Made by a program: the position numbers and the translations under genes. 61,824 nt of DNA, from NCBI GenBank assembly GCA_001770775.1, contig MESA01000041.1, positions 138,652-200,475 on the forward strand, in the 5' to 3' direction. The notes below the pieces were generated by a model that had not been told where the DNA came from, searched no databases, and saw only the letters and a list, made by a program, of their open reading frames with translations. The first letter of the stretch is position 1, and every line of letters starts with the position of its first letter. The stretch comes from Burkholderiales bacterium RIFCSPHIGHO2_12_FULL_63_20. GTDB lineage: Bacteria > Pseudomonadota > Gammaproteobacteria > Burkholderiales > Burkholderiaceae_C. Positions 27,720 through 38,540 of this stretch are shown here, piece after piece.

Positions 27720-28737
27720 TCACGGACGCATCTTGGCGGTGGATGACACACCTGCCTCCCTGAAGCTGCTCACGGAGTTGCTCCAGGCCGAAGGCTATGT
27801 CGTGCGCTCGGCCATCCAAGGTGAGTTGGCGCTGCAATCTGCCCTCATCGATCCCCCTGAGCTCGTCCTGCTCGACATCCGCATGCCCGGCATGGACGGC
27901 TTCGAAGTGTGCCGTCGGCTCAAGGCGGCGCCCGTCACGGCCCACATCCCCATCATCTTTGTCAGTGCCCTGACCGACACCGAAGACAAGGTGCGCGGTT
28001 TTGGTTTGGGCGCGGTGGACTTCGTCACCAAACCCTACCAGCGCGAGGAGCTGCTGGCCCGCGTGCGCACGCACCTTGAGGTGATGCGGCTGCGCCACCG
28101 CCTGGAAGACCAGGTCGAACAGCGCACCCACAAGCTGCGCGAAAGCCGCGAGCAACTCAAGAAGACGCTGACGGACTTCATCACGGTCCTGGGGGCCACA
28201 GTCGAGGTGCGCGACCCCTACACCGCCGGTCACCAGCGCCGGGTGGCACACCTGGCGGCGGCCATGGCCCGCGAGCTCCAGATGTCGCCCGAGCAGATCG
28301 AGGGCCTGCAACTGGCCAGCGTCGTCCACGACTTTGGCAAGATCCGCGTTCCAGCAGAGATCCTCAACAAGCCCGGCCGACTCAATCCGATCGAATACGG
28401 CCTGGTGCAGGAGCACGCGGGCATCGGCCGCGACATCCTCCAAACCATCGATTTTCCCTGGCCGATTGCCGAAACGGTGGGCCAGCACCACGAACGCCTG
28501 GACGGCTCTGGCTACCCCCTGGGGCTGCGAGGGGACGCCATCTTGCTCGAAGCCCGGGTGCTGGCCGTGGCCGACGTGGTCGAGGCCATGCTCTCGCATC
28601 GTCCCTACCGACCCAGTCTGGGCCTGGACGCCGCGCTGGCCGAGATCACCGCTTCCCGCGGCACGCGTTACGACTCGCCGGCGGTCGATGCCTGCGTGCG
28701 CCTGTTCCGCGACCAGGGCTACCGCCTCCCGGACTGA
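27712..28737 (+). CDS. Response regulator with HD-GYP c-di-GMP phosphodiesterase output
   Basis: 341 residues. The receiver occupies 1-120, with acidic residues D11/D12, the phospho-Asp at about 55 (LVLLDIRMPGMDG) and K107. After a short coiled coil, an HD-GYP domain covers about 155-340 with all catalytic motifs intact: HDFGK at 206-210, then HHERLDGSGYP at 259-269. It should hydrolyse cyclic di-GMP when phosphorylated. The overlap of 8 bases with the kinase gene indicates that kinase and regulator are cognate. It is the last gene of the coupled run. Confidence 0.92.
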   Translation: MADHGRILAVDDTPASLKLLTELLQAEGYVVRSAIQGELALQSALIDPPELVLLDIRMPGMDGFEVCRRLKAAPVTAHIPIIFVSALTDTEDKVRGFGLGAVDFVTKPYQREELLARVRTHLEVMRLRHRLEDQVEQRTHKLRESREQLKKTLTDFITVLGATVEVRDPYTAGHQRRVAHLAAAMARELQMSPEQIEGLQLASVVHDFGKIRVPAEILNKPGRLNPIEYGLVQEHAGIGRDILQTIDFPWPIAETVGQHHERLDGSGYPLGLRGDAILLEARVLAVADVVEAMLSHRPYRPSLGLDAALAEITASRGTRYDSPAVDACVRLFRDQGYRLPD

Positions 28738-28747
28738 GCTTGGGTAC

Positions 28748-28776
28748 TTTACTTCGCATTGACAGCGTGCTAAAGT
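28748..28776 (+). promoter_or_regulatory. Candidate rplU promoter
   Basis: A TTTACT box (28748-28753) and TAAAGT box (28771-28776) are spaced 17 bases apart, four of six matches each to the sigma-70 consensus, and lie about 55 bases before the rplU ATG. The two boxes also form a perfect inverted repeat, TACTTTA (28745-28751) and TAAAGTA (28771-28777). A TTGACA at 28759-28764 has no suitable -10 partner. Confidence 0.35.
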
Positions 28777-28831
28777 AGAGAGCTTCGCCTTGTAAAAGGT
28801 GGAGAACAAGTTCTTTTAGAAAGGTCTCAAC

Positions 28832-29143
28832 ATGTACGCGGTCATAAAAACCGGTGGCAAGCAATACAAAGTTGCTGCTGGCGAAAAAATTAAAGTAGAA
28901 CAGATTGCTGCGGACGTTGGCCAAGAGATCGTGATCGACCAGGTTCTGGCAGTCGGCTCCGGCGCAGAACTCAAGGTGGGCACGCCTTTGGTGGCTGGCG
29001 CAACCGTCGTTGCAACTGTTTTGTCGCAAGGTCGTCACGACAAGATCCGCATCTTCAAGATGCGCCGTCGTAAGCACTACCAAAAGCGCCAAGGCCACCG
29101 TCAGAACTACACAGAGCTGCAAATCAGCGCTGTGAACGCCTGA
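28832..29143 (+). CDS. rplU: 50S ribosomal protein L21
   Basis: 103 residues, the normal L21 length. It starts [18 protein letters not shown] and ends with the basic [19 protein letters not shown] segment that contacts 23S rRNA. An AGAAAGG ribosome site precedes the ATG. Codon use is clearly different from the neighbours (GTT, GCT and GTA are frequent), as expected for a highly expressed gene. Operon with rpmA, 45 bases downstream. Confidence 0.97.
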   Translation: MYAVIKTGGKQYKVAAGEKIKVEQIAADVGQEIVIDQVLAVGSGAELKVGTPLVAGATVVATVLSQGRHDKIRIFKMRRRKHYQKRQGHRQNYTELQISAVNA

Positions 29144-29188
29144 TCTCGCGCCTTCTTCGTCTAACCTCAGTCACCAAGGAGCAGATCC

Positions 29189-29446
29189 ATGGCACAGAAA
29201 AAAGGCGGCGGTTCCACGCGGAACGGCCGCGACTCGCAACCTAAGATGCTGGGCGTGAAGGCCTTCGGCGGTCAAGTGATCTCCGCAGGTTCCATCATCG
29301 TCCGTCAACGCGGCACCCGCTTCCACGCTGGTACCAACGTCGGCACCGGCCGCGACCACACCCTGTTCGCGCTGGTCGATGGCACCGTGTCCTTCACCGT
29401 CAAGGGCGCGTTGAACCGCAAGACCGTGGTCGTCACCGCGATCTGA
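29189..29446 (+). CDS. rpmA: 50S ribosomal protein L27
   Basis: 85 residues. The N-terminus [20 protein letters not shown] is the conserved flexible arm that reaches the peptidyl-transferase centre, and [20 protein letters not shown] is the core. The start has a strong AAGGAG ribosome site at about 29176-29181. It is followed by an intrinsic terminator before obgE. Confidence 0.97.
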   Translation: MAQKKGGGSTRNGRDSQPKMLGVKAFGGQVISAGSIIVRQRGTRFHAGTNVGTGRDHTLFALVDGTVSFTVKGALNRKTVVVTAI

Positions 29447-29479
29447 TCGGTCTTTGGCAGCCCACGGGCCTGCTGAACC

Positions 29480-29507
29480 AAAGCCCCGGCACGCCGGGGC
29501 TTTTGTG
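29480..29507 (+). terminator. Intrinsic terminator of rplU-rpmA
   Basis: A perfect 10-base stem AAAGCCCCGG (29480-29489) and CCGGGGCTTT (29494-29503) with a CACG loop, followed by T-rich sequence, lies 34 bases after the rpmA stop. This is a textbook Rho-independent terminator and implies that obgE has its own promoter, or is reached by read-through. Confidence 0.85.
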
Positions 29508-29547
29508 TTTGTCGCCCGTCCAGATTTTTTGCCTGGGGCAGAGATAA

Positions 29548-31251
<1,704 letters not shown>

Positions 31252-31288
31252 GTCCTGATCCCCGTTTGCCCTGACCGAGCCTGCGCCC

Positions 31289-32407
31289 ATGAACGATGTG
31301 TTGAAGAACGCCCGCCGCATTGTCGTCAAGGTGGGTTCGAGCCTGGTCACCAACGAGGGCAAGGGCGTGGACGCCGAGGCCATTGGCACCTGGTGCCGCC
31401 AGATGGCCGCGCTGGCGCAAGATGGTCGCGAGGTCATCATGGTCTCCAGCGGCGCCATCGCCGAGGGCATGAAGCGCCTGGGCTGGGCCACTCGCCCCAA
31501 GGAAATCCACGCCCTGCAGGCTGCCGCCGCTGTCGGCCAGATGGGGCTGGCGCAGATGTACGAAACCAAGTTGCGCGAGCACGGCATGGGCAGCGCCCAG
31601 GTGCTGCTCACGCACGCTGACCTGGCCGACCGCGAGCGTTACCTCAACGCCCGCTCCACCTTGCTGACCCTGCTGTCGCACCAGGTGGTGCCGGTCATCA
31701 ACGAGAACGACACCGTCGTCACCGACGAAATCAAGTTCGGTGACAACGACACGCTCGGTGCGCTGGTGGCCAACCTGGTCGAGGCCGACGCCCTGGTCAT
31801 CCTCACCGACCAGAAGGGCCTCTACAGCGCCGACCCGCGCAAGGACCCCGGAGCCCGTTTCATCGACGTTTGCACTGCCGGCGACCCCGTGCTGGAGCAG
31901 ATGGCCGGTGGCGCCGGTTCGCGCGTGGGCACCGGGGGCATGATCACCAAGGTGCTGGCCGCCAAGCGTGCGGCGGGCAGTGGTGCCTCCACCGTCATCG
32001 CCTGGGGGCGTGAGCCCGATGTGCTGGTGCGCCTCACCCAGGGCGAAGCCATCGGTTCGCTTTTTGTGGCCGATACCGCCAAGCTCACCGCCCGCAAGCA
32101 GTGGATGGCCGACCACCTGCAACTGCGTGGTGCCGTGGTCATCGACGACGGCGCCGTGGCGGCCCTGCGCGACGAGGGCAAGAGCCTGCTCCCCATCGGC
32201 ATGACCGAGGTGGTGGGTGAGTTCTTCCGTGGCGACGTCATCGCCGTGCGCAACAGCCTGGGCCAGGACGTGGCCCGGGGCCTGGCCAACTACGCCAGCA
32301 GCGAGGCCCGCCTGCTGGTACGCAAGGCCTCGGCCGACATCGAGGCGGCCCTGGGTTTCACCAACGAGCCCGAAATGATCCACCGCGACAACCTCGTGCT
32401 GGCCTGA
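31289..32407 (+). CDS. proB: Glutamate 5-kinase
   Basis: 372 residues, the normal two-domain length. The amino-acid kinase domain starts [17 protein letters not shown] and includes [37 protein letters not shown] and [16 protein letters not shown]-terminal PUA domain begins near residue 280 ([25 protein letters not shown]). It phosphorylates glutamate in the first step of proline synthesis. The obgE-proB order is common in Burkholderiales. Confidence 0.95.
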   Translation: MNDVLKNARRIVVKVGSSLVTNEGKGVDAEAIGTWCRQMAALAQDGREVIMVSSGAIAEGMKRLGWATRPKEIHALQAAAAVGQMGLAQMYETKLREHGMGSAQVLLTHADLADRERYLNARSTLLTLLSHQVVPVINENDTVVTDEIKFGDNDTLGALVANLVEADALVILTDQKGLYSADPRKDPGARFIDVCTAGDPVLEQMAGGAGSRVGTGGMITKVLAAKRAAGSGASTVIAWGREPDVLVRLTQGEAIGSLFVADTAKLTARKQWMADHLQLRGAVVIDDGAVAALRDEGKSLLPIGMTEVVGEFFRGDVIAVRNSLGQDVARGLANYASSEARLLVRKASADIEAALGFTNEPEMIHRDNLVLA

Positions 32408-32490
32408 GCGCATGGCACTGACAAGGGCTTGACGCGATCCCCCGAATGGGGAGGGCAAAGGGTTCACCCTGTCCAGGGGTGTTCAGACGT

Positions 32491-32525
32491 CACGTGAAAA
32501 TGAGTCCTGAGACTTTTTTCACGTG
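32491..32525. promoter_or_regulatory. Long inverted repeat upstream of the solute-binding-protein gene
   Basis: Perfect 10-base arms CACGTGAAAA (32491-32500) and TTTTCACGTG (32516-32525) flank an inner AGTC/GACT pair, so almost the whole 35 bases can fold into one hairpin. It ends 25 bases before the ATG at 32551. It could be an operator for a dimeric regulator or an RNA hairpin in the leader; a proB terminator is less likely because the T-run lies inside the stem. Confidence 0.6.
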
Positions 32526-32550
32526 TTCTGCTCTCTGGAGGCTCTTCCTC

Positions 32551-33615
32551 ATGTCCTACGCTCGCTCCTTCCTTCGTACCCAACCCTTGGCGCTGGCTGC
32601 GGCCGCGCTGCTGTCCTCCATGGGCATGACGGTCTCGGCACAAGCCAAGAACGTTGTGTGCGTCTGGGACGTGGCTGGCAAGTCTGGCGACGTCTATGCG
32701 GCCTCGACCGACTACGCCTTGGCCATGCAGAAACATGGCGCCGACATGGAACTCAAGGGTTATGTGGATGAACGCGTGGCCATCGAAGACTTCCGTGCTG
32801 GTCAGTGTGACGCGGTGGTCGCCACCTCTTTCCGCACCCGCCAGTTCAACGGCGTGGCCGGTTCGATCGACAGCGTCGGTTCGACCCTGATCATCCGCAA
32901 CGGCAAGGTCGACATTGACGCAGGCTACGAAGTGCTGCGCAAGGTCATCCAGGTGTTTGCGTCGCCGGCTGCCGGCAAGCTGATGGTGGACGGCAACTAC
33001 GAAGTCGGTGGCATCTTCCCATTGGGCGCCGCCTATCCCATCGTGCGTGACCGTCGCAACAACACCGTCGAGTCCCTGTCGGGCAAGAAGATCGCCGCGT
33101 TCGACTACGACAAGGCCCAGGGCATGATGATCCAGCGCATCGGCGCCCAGCCCGTGTCGGTGGATGTGACCAACATCGGCCCGAAGTTCAACAACGGCTT
33201 CCTTGACATGGTGACCTTGCCTGCCGTGGCCTACAAGCCCTTCGAGCTGCACAAGGGCATCGGCAAGACGGGTGGCATCGGTCGCCTGCCCATCGTGATC
33301 CCCACCGTGCAGATCATGCTCAACAAGAACAAGTTCCCGGCAGGATTTGGCGAGAAATCGCGTCAGTTCTGGTTGGGTCAATTCGATCGCGCGCTGAACA
33401 TCGTCAAGACTGCTGAGAAGGGCATTCCTGCAGCCACCTGGGAAGATTTCCCGGCCGAGAGCATCCCCAAGTACGCTGTCATGTACCGCGAAGCGCGTCT
33501 GGAAATCGCCAAGCAGGGCATCTACAACAAGACGACCCTGAACGTGATGAAGAAGGCCCGTTGCAGTGTCAACCCGTCGGATGCCGAGTGCGCCACCCAG
33601 CGTGAAATCGACTGA
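32551..33615 (+). CDS. Putative periplasmic solute-binding protein (DUF6091-like)
   Basis: 354 residues. A Sec signal ends near TVSAQAKN (residue 30). The mature start VVCVWDVAGKSGDVYAASTD, the segment FRAGQCDAVVATSFRTRQFN and the GFLDMVTLPAVAYKPFELHKG region match proteins annotated as putative solute-binding proteins of the DUF6091 group; the ligand and transporter are unknown. GGAG at 32537-32540 supports ATG 32551; the open frame upstream to 32446 runs through the inverted repeat and is not taken as coding. Confidence 0.72.
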   Translation: MSYARSFLRTQPLALAAAALLSSMGMTVSAQAKNVVCVWDVAGKSGDVYAASTDYALAMQKHGADMELKGYVDERVAIEDFRAGQCDAVVATSFRTRQFNGVAGSIDSVGSTLIIRNGKVDIDAGYEVLRKVIQVFASPAAGKLMVDGNYEVGGIFPLGAAYPIVRDRRNNTVESLSGKKIAAFDYDKAQGMMIQRIGAQPVSVDVTNIGPKFNNGFLDMVTLPAVAYKPFELHKGIGKTGGIGRLPIVIPTVQIMLNKNKFPAGFGEKSRQFWLGQFDRALNIVKTAEKGIPAATWEDFPAESIPKYAVMYREARLEIAKQGIYNKTTLNVMKKARCSVNPSDAECATQREID

Positions 33616-33624
33616 TTGAGCGAA

Positions 33625-33655
33625 AGAGGCGATGCAGCCGTGCTGGATCGCCTCT
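33625..33655 (+). terminator. Hairpin after the solute-binding-protein gene
   Basis: Arms AGAGGCGAT (33625-33633) and ATCGCCTCT (33647-33655) with an inner CAGC/GCTG pair make a very stable hairpin 10 bases after the stop. There is no U-run, so it may stabilise the 3' end or help Rho-dependent termination between the convergent genes. Confidence 0.5.
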
Positions 33656-33711
33656 GGGCTGCGGTGCGGTGTCGCGTCGTGGCTGCGCTGAGCCCGCCAT
33701 GCTCGTCGGGC

Positions 33712-34380
33712 TCAGTAACGTGAGGCGTGTGCGGGTTGCCGGTCCTCGTCGGCATCTCGGTCCATGTGGCCGGGCGCATCGCCTGCGGCCAAGGTGTCGG
33801 CCTCATGTGCCACAGCATTCACCTCGTGGTGCTCGCCGGCCTCTTCGTGCTCGCCGCATCGCTCCTGGCGCATGCTGCCACGCAGGAAACGATTGCCCGG
33901 CACCTGCGGCTTGGGCAGAAAGCGGGCGAGCTCGGACAGGGCCATCTCGTACACCCCACGCTTGAACTCGATCACGCTCTCCAGCGGCACCCAGTATTCG
34001 TGCCAACGCCAGGCGTCGAACTCGGGGTGATTGGTGGCGCGCAGGTTCATGTCGCTGTCGCGGCCCGTGAGTTGCAGCAGAAACCAGATCTGTTTCTGGC
34101 CGCGGTAATGGCCGCGCGCGTCTTTGCGAATGAAGTGCAGGGGCACCTCATAGCGCAGCCAGTCGCGCGTGCGCGCAATGATCTGGACGTGGTCGGGCAG
34201 CAAGCCCACTTCTTCGTGGAGCTCGCGGAACATCGCCTGCTCGGGCGACTCACCGTATTTGATGCCGCCTTGGGGAAACTGCCAGGAGTGGGTGCGGATG
34301 CGTTTGCCCCAGAAGACCTGGTTACGGTGATTGAGCAGGATGATGCCGACGTTGGGCCGAAAGCCTTCCCGGTCGAGCAT
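33712..34380 (-). CDS. rppH: RNA pyrophosphohydrolase (Nudix)
   Basis: 222 residues. It starts [17 protein letters not shown] and carries the Nudix box [20 protein letters not shown] with VG after it (about residues 38-60). RppH removes pyrophosphate from mRNA 5' ends and triggers RNase E decay. A GGAG site on the minus strand 6-7 bases upstream supports the ATG at 34380 over one at 34410. After the domain ends near residue 165, an acidic, His-rich tail of about 55 residues follows, longer than in E. coli RppH (176 residues). It is divergent from proS with 102 bases between, the usual Burkholderiales order. Confidence 0.92.
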   Translation of the reverse strand: MLDREGFRPNVGIILLNHRNQVFWGKRIRTHSWQFPQGGIKYGESPEQAMFRELHEEVGLLPDHVQIIARTRDWLRYEVPLHFIRKDARGHYRGQKQIWFLLQLTGRDSDMNLRATNHPEFDAWRWHEYWVPLESVIEFKRGVYEMALSELARFLPKPQVPGNRFLRGSMRQERCGEHEEAGEHHEVNAVAHEADTLAAGDAPGHMDRDADEDRQPAHASRY

Positions 34381-34482
34381 AATCAACTCCAAATTTTCAA
34401 CTGGTTTCATTATTGCACCGCTGTGCCGGATCGCCTAGTGTGGTCATCCCGGAACCCCAGCGGTGCCTTTGCATTGGTTCCC

Positions 34483-36246
34483 ATGAAAGCCTCTCAGTTC
34501 TTCATCTCCACCCTCAAGGAAGCTCCGGCCGATGCCGAGATCGTCAGCCACAAGCTGATGATGCGCGCCGGTCTGATCAAGAAACTGGGGGCCGGTCTTT
34601 ACAACTACATGCCCATGGGCCTGCGCAGCATCCGCAAGGTCGAGGCCATCATCCGTGACGAGCTCAACAAGGCCGGCTGCGTCGAGCTGGTCATGCCGGT
34701 GGTGCAACCTGCCGAGTTGTGGGAAGAAACCGGACGTTTCGAGAAGATGGGCGAGGAAATGCTGCGGTTCAAGGACCGCCATGGCCGCGACTTCGTCATC
34801 CAGCCCACCGCCGAAGAGGTGATCACCGACATCGCCCGCCAGGAACTGCGCAGCTACCGTCAGCTGCCCAAGAACTTCTATCAGATCCAGACCAAGTTCC
34901 GCGACGAGCGCCGTCCGCGCTTTGGCATCATGCGCGGCCGCGAGTTCACGATGAAGGACGCCTACTCCTTCGACCGTGACGTCGAGAGCGCCGGCAAGAC
35001 CTACGACGGCATGTTCGCCGCCTACACCCGCATCTTCGAGCGTCTGGGCCTGCAGTTCCGCGCCGTGGCCGCTGACACCGGCGCCATCGGTGGTGACCGC
35101 TCGCACGAGTTCCAGGTGATCGCCGACACGGGCGAAGACGCCATCGTGTACTGCCCCACCAGCGACTATGCCGCCAACATCGAGCTGGCCGAGGCCGTGG
35201 CCCTGATCGACCACCGCGCCGCCCCGGCTGCCGCCCTGACCAAGGTCGCCACACCCGGCAAGAGCACTTGCCCGGATGTCGCCGAGCTGCTGGGCGTGCC
35301 ACTGAGCCAGACCGTCAAGTCTCTGGTGCTGGCCACCGACGAGACCAACGCCGCTGGCGAGATCGTCAAGTCCACCGTCTGGCTGCTGCTGGTGCGCGGT
35401 GACCACGACCTCAACGAGGTCAAGGCCGGCAAGATCCAGCTGGCCGACGGCACCGGTTTGAAGGCCGGTTTCCGCTTCGCCACCGAAAAGGAAATCGTCG
35501 AACACTTTGGCACCAAGCCCGGCTACCTGGGCCCGGTCCAGTTGCGCCAGCCTGTGAAGGTGATCGCCGACCGCACCGTGGCGGCCATGAGCGACTTCGT
35601 CTGCGGCGCCAACGAAGAAGGCTTCCACATCCAGGGCGTGAACTGGGGTCGTGACCTGCCCGAGCCCGATCTGATCGCCGACATCCGCAACGTGGTCGAG
35701 GGCGATCCTTCGCCGGACGGCCAGGGCGTGCTGGCCATCCAGCGCGGCATCGAAGTGGGTCATGTGTTCTACCTGGGCACCAAGTACTCCCAGGCGATGA
35801 ACGCGACCTTCCTGGACGTGGACGGCAAGCCCAAGCACTTCGAGATGGGCTGCTACGGCATTGGCGTGACCCGCATTCTGGGCGCGGCCATTGAGCAGAA
35901 GCACGACGCGCGCGGCATCATCTGGCCCGACAGCATCGCGCCGTTCACCGTGGTGATCTGCCCGGTGGGCTACGACCGCTCCGAAGCCGTCAAGGCCGCA
36001 GCCGACCAGTTGCACGCCGACTTGCTGGCCAAGGGCGTGGACGTGATCCTCGATGACCGGGGCGAGCGTCCGGGTGCCATGTTTGCCGACTGGGAGCTGA
36101 TCGGCGTGCCGCACCGCGTGGTGCTGGGCGACAAGGGCCTCAAGGAAGGCCTGGCCGAGTACCAGGGCCGCACCGATGCCGAAGCCACCAAGGTGCCGGT
36201 GAGCGATGTGCTGGTGCATTTGCTGGCACGATTGCACACGGCGTGA
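34483..36246 (+). CDS. proS: Proline--tRNA ligase (bacterial type)
   Basis: 587 residues, as in bacterial-type ProRS with the editing insertion. Motif 1 lies near [20 protein letters not shown], motif 2 near [21 protein letters not shown], and the INS editing domain covers about 225-405. Motif 3 is [17 protein letters not shown] (about 460). The anticodon-binding domain closes the protein. ATG 34483 gives the standard [19 protein letters not shown] start; the open frame far upstream (to 33727) is antisense to rppH and rejected. Confidence 0.96.
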   Translation: MKASQFFISTLKEAPADAEIVSHKLMMRAGLIKKLGAGLYNYMPMGLRSIRKVEAIIRDELNKAGCVELVMPVVQPAELWEETGRFEKMGEEMLRFKDRHGRDFVIQPTAEEVITDIARQELRSYRQLPKNFYQIQTKFRDERRPRFGIMRGREFTMKDAYSFDRDVESAGKTYDGMFAAYTRIFERLGLQFRAVAADTGAIGGDRSHEFQVIADTGEDAIVYCPTSDYAANIELAEAVALIDHRAAPAAALTKVATPGKSTCPDVAELLGVPLSQTVKSLVLATDETNAAGEIVKSTVWLLLVRGDHDLNEVKAGKIQLADGTGLKAGFRFATEKEIVEHFGTKPGYLGPVQLRQPVKVIADRTVAAMSDFVCGANEEGFHIQGVNWGRDLPEPDLIADIRNVVEGDPSPDGQGVLAIQRGIEVGHVFYLGTKYSQAMNATFLDVDGKPKHFEMGCYGIGVTRILGAAIEQKHDARGIIWPDSIAPFTVVICPVGYDRSEAVKAAADQLHADLLAKGVDVILDDRGERPGAMFADWELIGVPHRVVLGDKGLKEGLAEYQGRTDAEATKVPVSDVLVHLLARLHTA

Positions 36247-36283
36247 GTGAGGCTTGCCTGAGGCGGGCGACAAGGCGCACCAG

Positions 36284-37006
36284 ATGCGTTATGGTTCGAT
36301 GATGTCTGTTGGGTCTTTGTTTCCTCTGTTCATGAACTCTGTGGTGCGCCGTGCGCTGTGGGCGACAGGCCTGCTGGCCGCGAGTTGGTCGACCGCCTGG
36401 GCCGGTGCGCAGATCGAGGAGCCTTTGGCCGACTCGGTGCGCTCGGCCCTGTCCGCTGCCGTGGGCCGTGGTGAGCCACCCAAGCTGGTGTTCGCCGACG
36501 AGGCGCAACGCCAGCAATGTGCTCGCTGGACGCAGGCCCAGGAAGCGCGCCTGCGCAAACGCAAGCCCGAGGAACTGGTGCGCCACGAGTTCCTCAACAC
36601 GGTCTGCTACGAAGCCAAGCGGGCCGGCTTGGAGCCCTCGCTGGTACTGGGCCTGATTCAGGTGGAGAGCGGGTTCCGCAAGCACGCCATTTCTCACGCC
36701 GGGGCGCGCGGTTACATGCAGATCATGCCGTTCTGGTCGCGCACCATCGGCAACGGCGATCCGTCCACCCTGTTCCACATGCAGACCAACATCCGCTTTG
36801 GCTGCGTGATCCTGCGCCACTACCTCGACCGCGAGAAGGGCAACCTCTTCATGGCTCTGGGGCGCTACAACGGCAGCCGTGGGCGCGCCGAGTATCCGAA
36901 CATGGTCACGGCCGCCGCGCGGGTTTGGCGCAACCAGGATGCCGCTGCCACGCGCCTGGCCGAAGGTTCGGCCAACGTGCAGAAGGTCAGTTACACGCAG
37001 CCTTGA
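36284..37006 (+). CDS. Lytic transglycosylase (SLT domain)
   Basis: About 240 residues. The N-terminus has a signal segment (VVRRALWATGLLAASWSTAWA). The SLT fold begins near residue 120, with the catalytic Glu in IQVESGFRKHAIS, then GARGYMQIMPFW and the ALGRYNGSRGRAEYP motif. It cleaves the murein glycan strand in the periplasm. Several starts are in frame: ATG 36284, 36299, 36302 and 36332; the last gives the tidiest signal peptide. It lies 37 bases after proS, as in several Burkholderiales genomes. Confidence 0.85.
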   Translation: MRYGSMMSVGSLFPLFMNSVVRRALWATGLLAASWSTAWAGAQIEEPLADSVRSALSAAVGRGEPPKLVFADEAQRQQCARWTQAQEARLRKRKPEELVRHEFLNTVCYEAKRAGLEPSLVLGLIQVESGFRKHAISHAGARGYMQIMPFWSRTIGNGDPSTLFHMQTNIRFGCVILRHYLDREKGNLFMALGRYNGSRGRAEYPNMVTAAARVWRNQDAAATRLAEGSANVQKVSYTQP

Positions 37007-37116
37007 GTCAGGCTGGCTGTTCGCGTCCCCCGTGAGCAGGGGGCGGTGTGCCGCGCCGCTGTGCGGACGGGTCGGTCAGAATCTACCGCATGAGGACACA
37101 CACAAGCGGAGAAGGC

Positions 37117-37923
37117 ATGGCGGCCTGGCGTCAAACGAAAACATGGCTGCTGGCCGGTGCGATGGCGATGTGCTCCACCTGGGCCACGGCCGCGTTCACG
37201 ACTGCCGACCTTCAGGTGAGCGGAGATGGCCTGCTCACCCTCGATGATGCCTCCGGCTTGGCCTGGTTGGACCTGACGCTCACGCGTGGTCAGTCGATCA
37301 CGCAGGTGAGAACGAGTGAGTGGCTGGCGCAAGGCTTTCGCTTTGCGACCCATGCCGAACTGGATGACCTCGTCTCGCGCGCTGCCTCCAATCTGGACGT
37401 CATCGATGAGATGGGTGGCTGGGCGGCCGCGCCGGAACTGAGCACCTACTTGGGCGGGCCGACCACGGTGCTGGCAGGGGCTGTCGGCGGGGGGGGCGTG
37501 GATGAAGCAGGGCAGGTCCCGCTCGTGACCTTGTGGCTGACCCGCGAGACGGTCATCTCACCTGGCGGTGATGTGCTCACGGACTACTCTCCCACAACGC
37601 AGATGGCCATATCCGACCCAGAGAACCTCGGCACAACACCGATCGCAATGTCTGGCCCAGTCGGCAGTCCGGAAGACGTTTGGTCCGCGCTCTCACCTGA
37701 GCTTCGGGAAGACCTTTTGGCCTATCAGGCCCAGTCTGGCTCATCCCAAAGTCTGGGAGACTTTTTACGCCGTCGCGATGCGCTGGTTGCCCTTGATGCC
37801 AGCAGTCCGGATTTCGGGGTGTTTCTGGTCCGGAATGTGGCCGCCGTGCCCGAACCCGCCACGTGGCTGATGATGGGGTTGGGCTTGGTCGGCTTGTGGG
37901 GACTCAGGCGCCGTCGCATCTGA
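37117..37923 (+). CDS. PEP-CTERM sorting domain protein
   Basis: 268 residues. A Sec signal peptide (WLLAGAMAMCSTWATAAF) is followed by an extracellular domain of about 215 residues and then VPEPATWLMMGLGLVGLWGL plus a run of Arg. This tripartite PEP-CTERM tail is the substrate of the exosortase/EpsH sorting system. The mature domain (for example DDASGLAWLDLTLTRGQS near residue 40) resembles PEP-CTERM proteins with DUF1566-like/secreted repeats, but no function is assigned. GGAG at 37107-37110 supports the ATG at 37117. Base composition from about 37560 to 37760 is visibly less GC-rich. Confidence 0.85.
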   Translation: MAAWRQTKTWLLAGAMAMCSTWATAAFTTADLQVSGDGLLTLDDASGLAWLDLTLTRGQSITQVRTSEWLAQGFRFATHAELDDLVSRAASNLDVIDEMGGWAAAPELSTYLGGPTTVLAGAVGGGGVDEAGQVPLVTLWLTRETVISPGGDVLTDYSPTTQMAISDPENLGTTPIAMSGPVGSPEDVWSALSPELREDLLAYQAQSGSSQSLGDFLRRRDALVALDASSPDFGVFLVRNVAAVPEPATWLMMGLGLVGLWGLRRRRI

Positions 37924-37964
37924 TCACGTTGTGGTTACCCGTCACGGGCAACCAACATACAGGG

Positions 37965-38540
37965 TCACAAACCCTGCCATTCCTGAGGGTGCGCCTGCTC
38001 AATCTGCAGCAGGGCCAGCACGCGTTCGACCGTCTCGTTGACCAGTTCGTTGATGCTCTGCGGCCGGTGGTAGAAGGCTGGCAGCGGCGGAAAGACGATG
38101 CCGCCCATCTCGGTGACAGCGGTCATGTTGCGCAGGTGGGCCAGGTTGAAGGGCGTTTCGCGCACCATCAGCACCAGGCGGCGGCGCTCTTTCAGCGTGA
38201 CGTCGGCGGCGCGGGTCAGCAGGTTGTCGCCCATGCCATGGGCCACGGCGGCCAGGGTCTTCATGGTGCACGGGGCGATCACCATCGCGTCGGTGGTGAA
38301 GCTGCCACTGGCGATGCAGGCGCCCACATCGCCGGGGGCGTGTGCCTGGGTGGCCAGGGCCTCCAGCGCGGAGCGGTCCAGGCCGAGTTCGTGATGCACA
38401 TTGAGGATGCCCGCCGGGGTGGCGACCAGATGGGTCTGCACACCCAGCGCGCGGGCGCGCTCCAGCAGGCGCACGCCATACACGGCGCCACTGGCCCCGG
38501 TGATGCCGACGATCAGGCGAGAAGGGCGGGACACGCCCAT
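37965..38540 (-). CDS. ubiX: Flavin prenyltransferase UbiX
   Basis: 191 residues. The FMN-binding Rossmann motif IVGITGASGAVYGVRLLERA is at the N-terminus; later motifs ASGSFTTDAMVIAPCTMKTLA and LVLMVRETPFNLAHLRNMTA are family signatures. It makes the prenylated FMN cofactor for UbiD decarboxylase of ubiquinone synthesis. Its ATG overlaps the TGA of grxD by one base (TGATG), so translation is coupled. Confidence 0.92.
   Translation of the reverse strand: MGVSRPSRLIVGITGASGAVYGVRLLERARALGVQTHLVATPAGILNVHHELGLDRSALEALATQAHAPGDVGACIASGSFTTDAMVIAPCTMKTLAAVAHGMGDNLLTRAADVTLKERRRLVLMVRETPFNLAHLRNMTAVTEMGGIVFPPLPAFYHRPQSINELVNETVERVLALLQIEQAHPQEWQGL

Noticed and set aside
32491-32525. The inverted repeat as a proB terminator
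   Set aside because: It lies about 85 bases from the stop and its T-run is inside the stem, not after it.
33727-34482. Upstream extension of the proS frame
   Set aside because: It is antisense to rppH, which has a Nudix box and a good ribosome site; proS has a normal start at 34483.
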